Position numbers and translations under genes: made by a program. The notes under the pieces were generated by a model. The model had not been told where the DNA came from, did not search any database, and saw only the letters and a list, made by a program, of their open reading frames with translations. A stretch of 64,000 bases of DNA from Pseudofabraea citricarpa (lineage: Eukaryota > Ascomycota > Leotiomycetes > Helotiales > Dermateaceae). Positions 23,877-36,484 of this stretch are shown here, piece by piece. How positions within the stretch are numbered: position 1 is the stretch's first letter; each line of letters starts with the position of its first letter. The DNA lies in contig JAPWGK010000028.1 of NCBI GenBank assembly GCA_029641185.1, positions 124,001-188,000 on the forward strand. The letters are read 5' to 3'.

Positions 23877-24855
23877 GTTGCTACTGTAGCGAGTCTCCCT
23901 GATGAAGAAAAGAATGATAGTCGTTCAATTGGTATTGTTCGTTCCGGAAAAGAAAATGATAGGACCAGCAACTGGATTCGAAACAAATTCGAATATGAGA
24001 TGAAGCCTTGTTTATGAAGTTGTTCAACGCAGGAAAGTGTCCAGTTACCAAGCCACCAACCCCTGGTCTAGACAGCTCGCTTAATTTTTAGTACTGAGCT
24101 GGAACCATTAACATCGCATGCGCTCATAACACCGGCGGCGAAGGTCTGAGTGCTGGAGTTTCATTCTTCAAACGGCAAGCTGCTTCCTTGTGCTACAACA
24201 ACAGCTATTGGTTGTGGTTGTTCAAATCGCCGATATGAATCCGCGACAACAGAGGCTATCGCTTTCGCAAGCCCCGGTGCAAATGAGGTGCCCAATTGTT
24301 GTATTCAACTTCACAAAACGTTGAGATCCTAAGGATCTTAAACACTCTGTAAAATTCCATAAACATATCTAATTATTCACTTTAGTACTTACGTCGTTAT
24401 TGGTTGTTACAGATAAGTAGACATATAGCTTCTGGACAGGGCTCTGGCTGACTTTTAGGATCTACGAGACTGATAACTTTTCAGCTGGTAAGACTAAATT
24501 GCCATATTCTAGGCAGACTATTTAAATTTGAGCCAGAATGTGCAGTCACAAAAAGGAAGTGTCGATACACCCATGTATTAGGTGATCAAGCGGGCTCACT
24601 GTAGTTAGCATGAGAGTTTAGTTGAGGCATAAGCTCAGCAAATCTAGCTATGGGTTCTGTCCTTTGGACTCCTTCCTTGCATAGTAAATACAGTAGCACG
24701 CCAGACATATTCGATCCTATTGCCTTCTCAGGTAGGTGAATAATTCCACGTGAGTTATGCCAATAAGAGTGTATCATCACAACTAGAAATCTAAAGAATA
24801 GCTGTATAATCATGCCAAGTATGCCTCATATACAAATAGAACCGATAAACTTCAT
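23877..24855. other. Intergenic region
   Basis: About 1 kb between the start of the motif protein and the 3' end of the second P450. No coding or RNA feature was recognised. Confidence 0.35.
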
Positions 24856-26656
24856 TCAATCCGTAGGTAACTAAATCAATCTGATTAGTATGGATATTAC
24901 ACGAACTGAAACACTTACCAAATGCTCGAATTCACCTTTGCCCGCCTCATAAAGGTCGTCAATAAGCAATGCTTTCTCCCGGCTTCTCACCTCCAGTGAG
25001 ACCGGCATACCTGGACCTGGCGGACCCGGTAACTGAGCAGCATATTCGGCAGGATCCTTCGGCAAACCACCGACAGGAGGCCTGGCATGGAAAGCCCAAA
25101 GCAAACGCATGATGACGACGGAAACATTGCGATCGGCGACATGAACGCCAGGACAGATGCGACGACCAGCGCCGAAGGCAAAGTGGTCGCGCTTTGTGGC
25201 ATCGGGCGAGTTTGCACTCTCGGCCGTGGTGGAGAGATCGCCTTCCCAGCGCTCAGGAAAGAATCTCTCCGGATCAGAATGGCGTCGAGAGTCGTGCCCA
25301 ATTGCCCATGTGTTGATCCGCATCGTTTCGCCTTTGGGGATTTTGTATCCCTTGTACTCGATATCGCGCGTCGATGTGTGCGCCTGGCCGAGTGCAAATG
25401 GTCGCCAGCGCCATATCTCCTTCATTATGTAGCGCACGTACGGCAGGTTCTCGAGGTCTTCGAAAACAGGCAGACGGTTGCCAACAGCACCATCGACGAG
25501 CTCTTGTGCCTTTGATTGAATCTCAGGATATAGCATCATGGCTTCGAGGAAAGCCCAGACTGTCAGCCGACTAGTATCGGAACCACCTATAATGGCTTGC
25601 ATAGACAAGTACGCGGCCTCCTCTTCTGACCCGCACCCCATGAGGCTTTCGTCCTCTAGCAAACGTGCCATGAAGACATCAGGACAGTTTCCATTCGCCA
25701 TCATCTTCTTTGTGCGACTGAGCTTGTCACGACCCCAAGCGATATCATCATTGAACTGCTTCTTTGCGGCTCGTGTCCAGGGTTTGAGGAAATCCGGAAG
25801 GCTGTGAAGTGCGGTGAAGATATCGGCAATATAAAAGCAAGGTATGGTGGATTCAATCTCCCGCTCACCTGATTCAGTGAGATGGATTATAGATGGACTC
25901 TCGTTGTTAGGGATCTTAAGGCCGAAGATTTGTCGTGTGAACGTGCTGTATATGAGCCTACCCAAGGCCTCGTACAATTTTTGGTCTTTTGTGCCCTCGT
26001 GGGCTACCTCATAGATGAACTTGAGCGTTTCATCATAGAGATGTCTAGAAAGATGATGGGGCAGTTAATAGGATTCCCATTCATTGGATCATATGACGCT
26101 TACGGTAGAGCAGAATTGGCACGCTGAACACTCGTGATGTTCAAGTTCAAAAGCCGTCTATGATTCTATATGCACAGATCATCAAGTCAGCTATCAGAAT
26201 CCCGAGGAAGGCTATAATACAACAGACCTTCCAGCGTGCGGTACTTCCATCCAAAAGCAAGATCGACATTCCACCAGTGATGTGAGTCTTGCCAGTTATC
26301 CACACAGGGCGTTCAGCAGTCACAGACGAGTTCTTGTCGAAGATGAAGCGTACAGCCGTATCAGAGTTGACGATATACTCGGTAACAGGACCACTGCGCA
26401 TACGGAAGATTTCTCCATGCTGCTCTGCCCATTTGGCCAGGAGCAGATGCTGCGAGCGACTCTGAACGGATTTTAGAATCTCGGGCAGGTTGCCGATGAG
26501 AGGCCATCCTGGCGGGGAAGGAGGGAGGCTGTCATCTGTCCGGGAAATTCTCATAAAAATGGACGTCAAGATGATGGAGAAAAAAAAGACCAGTGCCATG
26601 CGAGGATGCTCTAGAATTGCGCCCCTCCAGTCAGCGATGAGGGTTTGAAAAAACAT
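24856..26656 (-). CDS. Cytochrome P450 monooxygenase (O-methylsterigmatocystin-oxidoreductase-like class)
   Basis: Four exons (26656-26228, 26165-26104, 26044-24919, 24870-24856) give 543 aa. A membrane anchor at about residues 20-35 is followed by SLPPSPPGWPLIGNLPEI. Downstream come W-x-NHRR (C-helix, restored by splicing), the I-helix region AIIGGSDTSR, KEIWRWRPFALGQAHT (ExxR), FFPERWEGD and the haem loop FAFGAGRRICPGVHVA. The I-helix has GGSDTS in place of the usual AGTDTS, still compatible with oxygen activation. The pattern resembles CYP64/CYP620-type fungal P450s of secondary metabolism; this is a family-level impression. The last exon adds only LPTD, and if its intron is kept the protein ends about ten residues longer. 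Confidence 0.9.
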
Positions 26657-28210
26657 GTCTTCGTGGCGTTTTTCAAAAGCAAGTCGGAAACTTAATCGCC
26701 AGAGTAAGGTATATAAGGGTACTTTGTTAACGGTGCAAAAGTTTGTAATTGGTTGCCTGTCAGATTAAGGTTCTCTTCAAAGTCCGACCATCAAAGCTGA
26801 TCTTATTGCTGATTATAACTGAGAAGCAGGAAGCTATCTCTTATAAGCATGCCTTCGTTGGTGAATAGGTACTCAGCCTTCTGAGGTATCATGAGTTCTC
26901 GCGGCCATGGAGATTCAATAATGTCCGACAACACTGCCACCGCTCTACCAATGGAACATCAGCTGCAAATGACAATTCAGAGTTCTCTCGTTGGACAATG
27001 CTGTGGTTAGTGCACCTGAATCGACTCGGAGTCCACGGGGCCGAGCCAAGGAAGCGGAATGGATTACGCGACCTGTTCACGCAATAATAAGAACGAGAAG
27101 AATCAGGCAAATGCTTCAGCGATTCAGCTTGGGGTTCAGTTATCTATCGTGAAGAATGAATTATGGGAACAGGAGTTACTTACAATCCATTTCCACCTAT
27201 ATATTTCCTGTTATGTGTGTTTTCATCGCCAAACGAGATGGATTTTAGTCTTGCTAGTCGGCAACACGAGATACCTACAAACTCCCCACTTGAAATTTCC
27301 GACCACTTTAGACCACAGTGCAGCAATAGTACAAAAGTATGACGTGAAAGCGAAGTCTCTCGGAAAGCTTTCGTATTCGTATGTTTCATATTTCGCACAT
27401 CACGAATGCCTCGCAGGCAGGAAGAAAGCTCAACGGTGTCTGTACATGTCCGAGCATCATAGTCCGACGAGTTCGGTGTTCATTAGAAGATGGCGAGAGT
27501 AGCAATGAACATTCTTGGGCACATGCGATGAATAGCCGGTGTGTTGTGAGTTGCTCTACCACACGATGTTGTAGCAATCTTTATACAAACTCTTAAGTCA
27601 GGTTGGCAATTCAATCTACATTTGCGATTCCTATACCTAAGCTGAGTAAAGACTTGTAATAATATTTATTGGGTGAAGTGAAGATAAGGCACATGCTAAT
27701 ACGAGCTTCGGACACAAGAAGTTGTCGAAAAGTCTGCCATCATTCCCACTATCGTGGGAGATGGACATGCATTATTTGCTAACAAACATGAGCTTCGCTT
27801 GATGCGAGAAAGACTGGAGGCGAAGAATTCTCAAACCAAGTATCTCACCATGATTCGCCTTAAAATAATCACATGGGCATCAGCTCGAGAGCCTTCCAGT
27901 CGGAAAGACTCCGATTCTGGCAGGACGTTGCACATGCGATAGTGCATTGGTGTCTGAACGAAGACGAGAGAGAACCACTGATTAAATCGTCGATCCACTT
28001 GTTGGCATGCCCTCCCATTTTCACTTCAAGGATTGTGGACTTCCAACAAACAAAATATAAGTATGCACAACATTGTAAAAACGAGAAACCGAGTGGAATC
28101 TTTCCTACATACTCGCTACAGAGATACTCACTCAAGCATCCTTTTGTGATAGAAATACAGTATTTGATACAGTGCAGGCGAATGGAAGAGAAACAGAGAG
28201 AAGGGATACT
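26657..28210. other. Intergenic region
   Basis: 1.55 kb upstream of the P450 and downstream of the next gene. A 147-codon frame at 27059-27502 has no recognisable domain and overlaps comparable frames on the other strand, so I do not call it a gene. Confidence 0.35.
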
Positions 28211-30067
28211 TTATATATATGAATCGGATCTGGAACGAAACTGTCTCCACTCGGAAACAACTGTCAAATCCCCTCCCCCTGCTGGGATGCCTTGGCCAAC
28301 CCTCAAGCCTTCGAAAATCAACGGTTGGCAACCCACTACCATGATGCCCCCCATGGTGAGCCTGCCTTTTTCATCCTGACCAAACTCTACCAAGGACTCA
28401 AAGTCCTCAGCGAACATGTCCGTCCTGTACATATTTGTACCTTTCCACCGCATGTACCATCTTTGAATTCCATTGGGAGGGGGACCAGGCCACTGACCAT
28501 CTTCCAGATGGCATGCTTTCTCGAACTCTTTCAAGTTGCGTTTGCACTCTGCCCTGACATTCTGCTCGGGGCAGAATCGCATGCAACCCCGAGACCCTTC
28601 GTCGATTCGAAACAAAGCCCAAAGCTGGCGTCCAACCTTGTTGTGATGAGGGTTATTTGCCAGCTTAATCTCCATGGTAAAGGAGCCATTGCGACTACCA
28701 AAATTCTGCAGCAGACGAGGACCAGTGATTTTCCACTTTCCAGTCACATCCCATGACCACGATGGCGGTTCCTCGATGTAAGGGGATGTGGAAACAGGGA
28801 GTGAACCCTTCTTTGGACCAGGTGGTTGCTGAAGCTTTCCCGCCTTGGTTCTTTTAACCAAAGTCGAGTATCTCTTCTTCTTTAGTGGTGAGTAACTGTT
28901 CTCGGAATCTGAGTCTGCAGTTTGATTCTCATCCATTCCAGGGCGATACAATGCTTCCCAGTGTTCCTTGATATTCCTTGGCATTCCCAGAGGATGCCCT
29001 GCCTCATCGCGCTCGAGATTCGATACTTTAGAAGCATGGAAGATGACATTTTTGGTATCGAAGACGAGAGGAAATTCGACTGTAACACCGGCCATCGTAA
29101 AGGTGCTATTCTCTGGTTCTATCTTAAACGTCATCATATTCCCCCTTTCTCCCCCAACCAGCTTGTCCGCTCTTTCGCCATCCTTCGCCCTCCACTTCAT
29201 AGCCCAATCTCCAGTCTCTGTATGCAAGATAGGAAAGGCTTTAGGACCGAGATCACAGGAGGCTTCGAATTTCGCAGGGTCTTCGAGCAGATGTGTCGGG
29301 GCCATTCTCATTGTGCCCTTCAGATTCTCGAATTCAAAGGTTCCAAACAATTGAGCATTGTCGCCATGCTGGTGGTAGATCTTCAGTTTAAATTCGGCAA
29401 ATTCGACCGGCGTAGTGACATGCTCGACGTTGGTAATAATGTAGTTTCCACTGACATCCCACTGCTTACATGCCTGCGGCTGCTGGGGTTCGCTATTGGG
29501 ATAGTCATCGTAGATCGTTCCATCGTCTCGGTACGTTAGAGCTATATCCTCCAAGGGGTACAGAGGGCTCTTAGTGAACATGATATTCTTCCGCCGCAGT
29601 TTCACACTTTCCTCCTTCTCCTCCGCTGTGTAGGTCCGGTCTCTTTTATTCTGGACATCAGGAACTGCAGCTGGTTTGGTGGCAGGCTTCTTTGCTAGGG
29701 GTTGTGCCGTTGCATCGTCGTCGCCATCGTCGTGTGGTCGTTTCGATGATTTCGAGGCCTCGGAACTGGCTTGGGCAGTGGCTTTCGTGTTAGAGCTGGT
29801 GCTGGCTCTGGTTTGGGGTGGCATTTTGAAGGCGTGGTGGGATGGCGGGGTTAAATAGAAAGGCGGTTTGGCTGTGGTCTGAAGGATCAATTGGACTGTG
29901 CCAATCTGGATATATCCATCGGTACCCAATGTGCTCGTTGTACCTGACAGAGAGTCTTGGTTTGATGCTGAATAGGAAGGTGAATCGTGAGGGGTGCTGT
30001 TGCTCGTTGATGGGGATGTGACGCGCTGAGCACGGGCCATTAATCGCGTCAGTGGCAGCAACGTCAT
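28211..30067 (-). CDS. Basic, probably nuclear protein with a duplicated WDV(S/T)G domain; function unknown
   Basis: An intronless frame of 618 aa runs from the ATG at 30067. A later ATG at 29824 (MPPQTRAST) would give 537 aa and is the better start, because what precedes it is low-complexity. Ser/Thr- and Lys-rich sequence with KKPATKPAAVPDVQNKRDR suggests a nuclear signal. Two related blocks follow, one beginning QWDVSGNYIITN (about residue 203 of the long form) and one beginning SWDVTGKWKITGP (about residue 436). Both are followed by a beta-rich stretch ending in an RMAP or RFCPE element. The repeats look like an internal domain duplication. I do not recognise a named family. Confidence 0.8.
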   Translation of the reverse strand: MTLLPLTRLMARAQRVTSPSTSNSTPHDSPSYSASNQDSLSGTTSTLGTDGYIQIGTVQLILQTTAKPPFYLTPPSHHAFKMPPQTRASTSSNTKATAQASSEASKSSKRPHDDGDDDATAQPLAKKPATKPAAVPDVQNKRDRTYTAEEKEESVKLRRKNIMFTKSPLYPLEDIALTYRDDGTIYDDYPNSEPQQPQACKQWDVSGNYIITNVEHVTTPVEFAEFKLKIYHQHGDNAQLFGTFEFENLKGTMRMAPTHLLEDPAKFEASCDLGPKAFPILHTETGDWAMKWRAKDGERADKLVGGERGNMMTFKIEPENSTFTMAGVTVEFPLVFDTKNVIFHASKVSNLERDEAGHPLGMPRNIKEHWEALYRPGMDENQTADSDSENSYSPLKKKRYSTLVKRTKAGKLQQPPGPKKGSLPVSTSPYIEEPPSWSWDVTGKWKITGPRLLQNFGSRNGSFTMEIKLANNPHHNKVGRQLWALFRIDEGSRGCMRFCPEQNVRAECKRNLKEFEKACHLEDGQWPGPPPNGIQRWYMRWKGTNMYRTDMFAEDFESLVEFGQDEKGRLTMGGIMVVGCQPLIFEGLRVGQGIPAGGGDLTVVSEWRQFRSRSDSYI

Positions 30068-31947
30068 GGTGTTTCATTTCGAATATCCTAAATAAGAGCT
30101 ATAATTCATTGGTGATTATTTCATGCTTGGTTCTATTCGTCGATTTTAGTCTTCCTGGTTTCTGTTACTCCCAATGGCAGTAAGTGGCAGATCAATGGTA
30201 GCTCAAGTTAGCTCAGATTCCATGCTATCATGGTACCAACTGAAAATGACAATTCGGATGGATAAACCGAAATGTAAATTATTATATGGTAATACAGAAC
30301 CAGGAAATATTTTTGAAGATGGAGGTATTTGGTTGATTAAAGAGCTACTGAGGTTGCGAGAGCTTACTGGAGGAATTATCAAAGAGGGCAAACCAAGTCA
30401 TATTGACCATAGGACTTCTCAGGAGTCGTTTTTCCATTTAACATAAACTACCTAGTAAGGAAGGAAAACCAAATACAAAAGCAATTTCAGACCTAAGTAA
30501 TCTGATCTCGCTATTGTGTAGGGAAGGTTAAAGATACTAAAGCAGCATTTGTTTAGTAAAACGAGGTTAAATCTAAGCATAACTGAAAATGATTACCAAG
30601 CTTTCTTGCTTAGAATTCGTGTTTATAAAGACACTCTAAGCTATTCCTTGTCAATGAGCCATATAAAGTATACAAATAAACACTTAAATAATTTAAATAA
30701 GCCCGAGCAAAAAAGGGCTAGCTACTTAACAAGATTAAACCAGTATCAGTGAACTACCTAATTTCCCTCTCCCTCGCTTATCGCCGTCCCATTGCACCTC
30801 CCAATTCTTTAAGGATCAACCAACCAAGCACTATTCCTAGGAGTCGGAAGTACTCAAAACCTAAGCGTACCGCTCAATTCTCAAGTATCACAAAGAAACA
30901 CAAATCAGGGAAGGAGCAGGCACTCCAGAATTATTTTCTTTCCTTTCTCAACGAAAAGCAAAATGTTAAAATCTCCGTCGCTTATTCTTCAGAAATTACA
31001 GCTGGTAATGCATAATGGCAGAGGAACAGGAATATAGATCTCGATGTCTCAAGAGATGAAATTTACTTTATAACTCTCCAACATATTCATGCGCAAAAGT
31101 CTCGAGGAATAGTGGATAAACATATAATACTAATACAGAAATGTTTGGAATGCCATATCCCGTTTATCCATCACGCTGCTCGTTTCCCAACTGCAAACCA
31201 GTGCTAATATTTCGATTTATCTTCTTAGGCTAAGAGAGGGAGAGAGAGAGAGTCCGAAGATAGGACGAGCAAGAACAAAAGACCATTTTGTACGAAGAAG
31301 AAAAAGAAAAAGAACCCCCCTCCCAAGACAAGTGCACATGCAAGGAGCAGAGGCAGAAGAAAACAGGAGTCTAGGATTCAAGTAGGCAGACGCATCAACA
31401 ATTCCCTGCAAGTAACAAGTAACAAGTAACAAGTAACAACACCGAAGCACCGACAATGTCCACAGAGTAATAATAACGTAGCCTTGGAGTCAGGGATGAA
31501 GTTAAAGGATCGCTGGAAAAGAAAAAGAAGACGAATCACGTACAGGAAAAAAAAAAGAAAAAGGATTCACTTCGAAAATGTATGCCATACCGCAAAGATG
31601 TCTATTCGTCGTGTCGTATATATACTAAAACATTACCCTCCTCTACCCACACCCATGCACCTCTATATCAACCGAAGCGAAGCCAATCTATCATTCAGCT
31701 CGAGAGGTCGAGCTAGCTCTGGGACACTCTCTCCATCCCAACCGCCGACGAACAAAAACAAAAACAAAAGCAAAAGCAATCCGAAGCCAGCAACGAAAGC
31801 ACACAAGATTTGTATATTCATTACGCACGCCCGTTTATCCACCCACCCATCCGTCTATAATCTTTTGAAATTCTGGAAACCCAAATGCAAAGTCCAAAGA
31901 CGCCATCGCTATACTTCGCTCGCTCCATTCTGCTAGAGTAGACAAGA
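30068..31947. other. Intergenic region with AT-rich and purine-rich stretches
   Basis: A 1.9 kb region without a supported gene. The part 30170-31020 contains + strand frames rich in K, N and S that could be relics, but no domain is visible. The part 31220-31330 is purine-rich, and 31480-31947 probably includes the 3' UTR of the amylase. Confidence 0.4.
31410..31437. repeat. AAGTAAC microsatellite, four units
   Basis: Four perfect tandem copies of the heptamer AAGTAAC lie in the intergenic DNA downstream of the amylase gene. Confidence 0.9.
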
Positions 31948-34075
31948 TTAAAACACATGACTGGACACAAGGCAGACGAGGACGGAAAAGGCCACGGCGC
32001 CGAGCGACAGAGCCGCGGGCTGCGAGGCAGCTGAGTCTTTGCCCGAGCAGAGATCAGAGCCCTTGACGAGGGAGCGTGGGTAGAAGACCTATTTTGATAT
32101 TGGCATTAGCGAGGGGACCATGAATCGTCCGTCATCTCACATCCCACATGTCACACGTCCCGTCAAGACAAGTGAGAAGAAAGAAGAGGAAGAAGTGGAC
32201 ATACCAGCGGCAAGCCGTTTTTGATCTCGACCTCCAAGACGCCATGCTTATCGAGCTGGGCATGCTTGCAGTTGACGACATCGGTGAGCTTGGTGTTCTT
32301 CGGGAAGCCAGGGGCCGGGAGCGAGATGGTGGTGTCTTTCGCGTCGGCGCCCAGGTTGCTCACTACCATGAGCACCATGTGTTCGTCGTTGCCCTTGCGG
32401 AAGACGACCGTGTGCTCGTCCGAGTAGACGGTCTCGGTGCGCGACGTCACGTATTCCGACGACTTGTTGATGGCGCGCGCCCGGATGCGGTTCAGGTTCT
32501 TCACCGTCTCGTACAGCTCGCTTTTCGTCGAGTACCCCGACAGCCAGACGGCTTCGCGGTTGAATGGGTCGGTGGCCCCTGAGAAGTGTTGCTCTTGCCC
32601 TTGGTAGACTGAGGGGTCGCTGGTTAGTTGGGAATCATGGAGGGGAGGTGCATACGAACTGATCGGGATCCCGTCTGCGAGCATCGTGTACGTGATGATG
32701 TTCTTTGCAAGCTGTGATTTGTTAGCTCTGAGAGTTACTCGAGATGTCTGGACATACTGTGACGTCTGACGTGTATGATGCAAACCGTGGTTGATCGTGG
32801 TTCTCAGAGAATGTCCCAAGCAGTGTTGAGTCTTTGCACGTCGTGTTCAAAGCAAGCAACTGGTTGACGAAGTTGTCTGACGTTATAGTTGTGTTGGAGA
32901 AGAACTGCGTGGCTTGGTAGTACCTGTATGTCATCAGCATTGATAATTGGCGATGGTAGGGGCTTGCTCACGAAGGATAGTCTAAAAGTCCATCCATGTA
33001 GTCTTGGTAAGGACAAAAGTAATCGACATTCCCATCTGCTAGCTCTCCCAAGTTGTAAACGCCAGAGGCAGAATTAAAGATGGGCCAGAATTCTTTCTCG
33101 ACATGCTTCACGGTATCTATTCTGAGGCCATCAACTGTTGACGAGAGTTAGTCTGAGTATAGAGGGCAAACAAGGAGAGAGAAAAAAGAAAAAGAAAGAA
33201 AAGAAAGGGCCATACTGGAGTAATTAGACACAAATTCTTGAACCCAAGAACTAAACATGTCTCGAACATCAGTCGAGGTCGTGTCTAGATCTGGTAGGGG
33301 GTATGAATCCGTTCCGAGCCAACACTAAGTTGTGTGTTAGTCCAGAGTTTTATTTTGTTATAGCAGGCATGTGTGGCTGGAGCAGAGGACGACAACGTAC
33401 TTGTTCAACATCGGTTTGATCCTCATAATCGTTTATCCAACAGACATTATGGTAGTAACTCTCATCATTAAAGGGTTGGAGGCCACTATAGCCAACCGTC
33501 TCAGCGGTGCCATCATAGGCCATGTGATTTGCAACGACATCAACCATTAAATACTATATTTTACACTGATTAACGCGATGCAACAAGCCAGAAAAGGCCC
33601 GTAGAGGCGTACCATTCCTCTATCATGTAGAGCATCAGCCAGGTCTGTCAGGTCGGCGGCCGTGCCAAAGTTGTCATTCAACGCGTTAAAGTTAACGGCC
33701 GAGTAGCCATGATAGCCTCTGCTCTCATCCGATACCTGTTCCACCACGGGCGAGATCCAGATGGCGGTAAAGCCCATATCCTGGAGGGCATTGTGTCAAT
33801 TGCACGGCACGTTAAGAGGACATGTGAATGAGAGAAAGCATTACTTGGATGTAGTCGAGCTGTGAGGTTATCCCCTTCCACGTCCCACCACAGTAGCCCT
33901 CGTGACCTGGGGGGCAGGCGGCTCTCGTCGAACCGTCGGTCCTGGCGAAACGGTCGGTGAAGACCTGATAGATGGCTTGCTCCCGCCATTCGGCCGGAGT
34001 TGCTGCGTAGGTCGACGTCGCAAGCCAGCACGAAAATAGGGCAAGGAGGACATGGCCAGCATGATGGTTCATCAT
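31948..34075 (-). CDS. GPI-anchored alpha-amylase, GH13_1 (AmyD-like)
   Basis: Nine exons (34075-33845, 33780-33613, 33553-33401, 33324-33216, 33134-32972, 32923-32758, 32711-32660, 32608-32205, 32088-31948) give 528 aa. A signal peptide (about residues 1-24, ending STYA) is followed by the four conserved amylase regions: [18 protein letters not shown] (nucleophile Asp), GELADG (acid/base Glu) and FSENHDQ (transition-state Asp). The C-terminus is a hydrophobic tail ([21 protein letters not shown]) after a Ser/Ala-rich spacer, as in GPI-anchored proteins. In aspergilli the GPI-anchored amylase AmyD lies beside an alpha-glucan synthase and modulates cell-wall alpha-1,3-glucan; the same pairing is seen here. 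The ATG at 34075 places the signal peptide at the N-terminus; an in-frame ATG at 34198 would bury it. Confidence 0.93.
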
Positions 34076-36484
34076 GTTTGAGGAGCTGACGTCCTCGCGG
34101 TGATCATGAGAGAGGTGGTTTTGTGATGAGCGAGGCAGACCGGATAATGCATGGATGATGGGTGATGGGTGATGGGTGATGGATGATAGTATGGTCACCT
34201 ACCGTACATAAGCACCTACGCAGTTTTTGTTGTTGGGGGACCCAGCTCGCTCAGCACATGCGCCGAGTTGGGATGAAGTTGGATAAAGTTGGATAAAGTT
34301 GGAGGAGGCGGCTATTGCTTGCTGTGGGAAGATGAGAGATGGCTGGATGGCTGGATTGGGATGCGCACAGCAGTCGCTAACGTGTCACTCTATTAATAAC
34401 AAGCTGCTGAACCCCCACCGGCTACTGTACAGTGCGAGTGCTTCAAGCCATACGAGCCCTCAGGGGCGCACGTGGGGCCTCATAGAGTGATCGACGTAAG
34501 CACAGCATATACAGGGGCCATGCTCGCAACACGAGAATTTGTTTTTTTTTTCTTCTTTTATTTTATTTTATCCCGGAGTCTGTCTGAGCGTTTCGAGTCT
34601 CGAGGCTGGATGGACTGCAGCGATAACCATAACCGAGGGGGGTGTGGTGCCATTGCTGCTGTAATTGTTGCTGTAACTGTAATTGCTCTGTGCATATTGT
34701 GATTGTCTCATTTCCTACTGGGCCCGGCTTAGCGAGGCGGTAAAAAAGGATTATTGAAGGAGAGGAGGAACAACAGGAACTTTGACTTCACCCGAGCGGC
34801 AGATACTAAGAGTTGATGACGGGTGCAAGATAAGAGATTCTTGGTGGTGTGGCGCTGTGGTGTACAGTACGCTGGCTATTCTTGCAACTTGCAGAAGCCA
34901 CTTGAATCATGGGCGCTGGACAAGGACAATGAATATGCCGCGAGAAGCCCACCGCCAAAATACCGACGCTTGTGAGGTTCAGGGGACTTCAGCACTCAGG
35001 CTTCGGGCCTTCAGGGTTTCCAGGTTCGGGGCTACCAAGCATGCTACAGGCTCAGGACCGGGAAGTCTTCAGGGAGTTTCTCTCACTGTACATTCAGTGT
35101 ACACTGTACAGTAGTCTGTAGCCACTACGGTAGCTTCGCTTACCGCTATCCAGGTGTGCAGCAAGTAAAGGCCTTTTGCTACCCGGTTTTCTGCCCCATC
35201 CTCTGTACCATCTCAAGTTTCTCAACAGAGATCGCTTGCATTTCTCGCCACTTTCTATCATCGTCAATACATGAGCACCTGCAGGCATCTGCACCCTCTC
35301 TGCACCCTTTCTGCAGGCGAATGGCACTCTGGGTACAGGCGCCGACAGGTCGAACGGACCTCGTGCTATCCGTGGGCCACACCACCGAGTCACAGACTCC
35401 CAGACTCCCACCACCTCCACCACCACCACCACCACCACCGCCCGGCCCACGTTCTCCCATCCGGAAAGGCGTCGCCGGCCCCTTTTGCACAATGCTACCA
35501 CGGGACGGAAGTGGCCATAGGGGTTGAGAATCGTGGGAATGAGCCGCATGCTCGCTGCGACGCCATGGAACCGTTTATCTCGAGCTCGCCATCTCCCTGC
35601 CGTACAGTGCCTAACACAGCTTTCACGTTCGTCTGAAGATACAGTAGCTATGTTTCAACCGGCCTGGCTTGGACCAGCGGTGTCCGGCCCGCTCAAATGT
35701 ACGCTGATGTATGCGTTGTCTGTGTGGCTGGCGACTGAAGTACGCTCTGAGCCTCTCGTCCAGCGCGTCGAGCCTGATGGTCGTGGGATCTGCCCACAAC
35801 GAGACATCGCGGGCTCAGCTGCGTTCTCGTCTTGTCTGCTCGCCGCAGGTCGATTGGAATCTGAAGGGGCCCTATCGAGGCAAGATCCGATCAGTCGCAT
35901 ATCGATCCTCTCGTGTCGATTGCATACTCGATGTTGAGCTTACCGCACTTGATACTGTATGCACGCATGGAGAGAGCCCGTTAGGTCCAGTGGTCAGTGA
36001 CGCGACGGCGTCAGGGGCCAAAAAGCAAGCGACGGACGATGGAAGCTTTCCACCTTTCCACCTTTCCACCTTTCCAGTAGGAGGAAGTCAAAACACCCAG
36101 GCCTATAGAGCCTGAAGGCCGGCTCTTATACGTCAGCCTACCTTATCTAACACCAGTGGGGCTGCTGGGTATGGGTATTCAAGCTGGAAGGTGCCAAGAT
36201 CGGAATCGCCAACACTCAGTTAGTGGCCGCCGAAGTCAGTCTCTACCCTGCAAGTCTGGAAAAAGACAAAGGATGTGGTCCCTGGCGTTTTCGTCCGTAT
36301 TCAATTGTCGGGTCAATTGCTTGATCTGCATGACCAATATCTGTGCAACCCGCATGCTGGGCGGTACCGAGATGGAGGGGGAAAATAACAAGTTTGTTAA
36401 GAACAGCTCAGATGCCATTGACATCGACCTCTGGGCTCGACTTGTTGCTAACCCAGTCCTTCGTTTCACGTGATCTTTTTGGGG
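34076..36484. promoter_or_regulatory. Long divergent intergenic region between amylase and alpha-glucan synthase
   Basis: This 2.4 kb region lies between two divergent cell-wall genes. It holds short tandem repeats (GATGGGT near 34155-34185, GTTGGATAAA near 34270-34295, CAC/CAG-type triplets at 35405-35440, CACCTTTC near 36050-36078) and five TGTACA hexamers between 34426 and 35110. A T-rich stretch lies at 34540-34572. Several short frames overlap each other on both strands, and none is credible as a gene. Confidence 0.5.
35405..35440. repeat. CCACCA triplet microsatellite
   Basis: A nearly uninterrupted run of CAC triplets in the divergent amylase/glucan synthase intergenic region. Confidence 0.85.

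Noticed and set aside
27059..27502. 147-codon + strand open frame
   Set aside because: It has no recognisable domain, and comparable frames lie on the opposite strand in the same place, so it is most likely a chance frame.
30174..31015. Possible transposon relic
   Set aside because: Lys/Asn-rich short frames are expected in AT-rich DNA; no transposase, reverse transcriptase or terminal repeat motif was seen.
35156..36115. Several 100-135 codon frames between the amylase and the glucan synthase
   Set aside because: They overlap in different phases on both strands and include microsatellite translations, so none is credible.
36470..36484. Upstream GTG as start of the glucan synthase
   Set aside because: Nuclear fungal genes start with ATG; the first in-frame ATG at 36485 leaves a good signal peptide.
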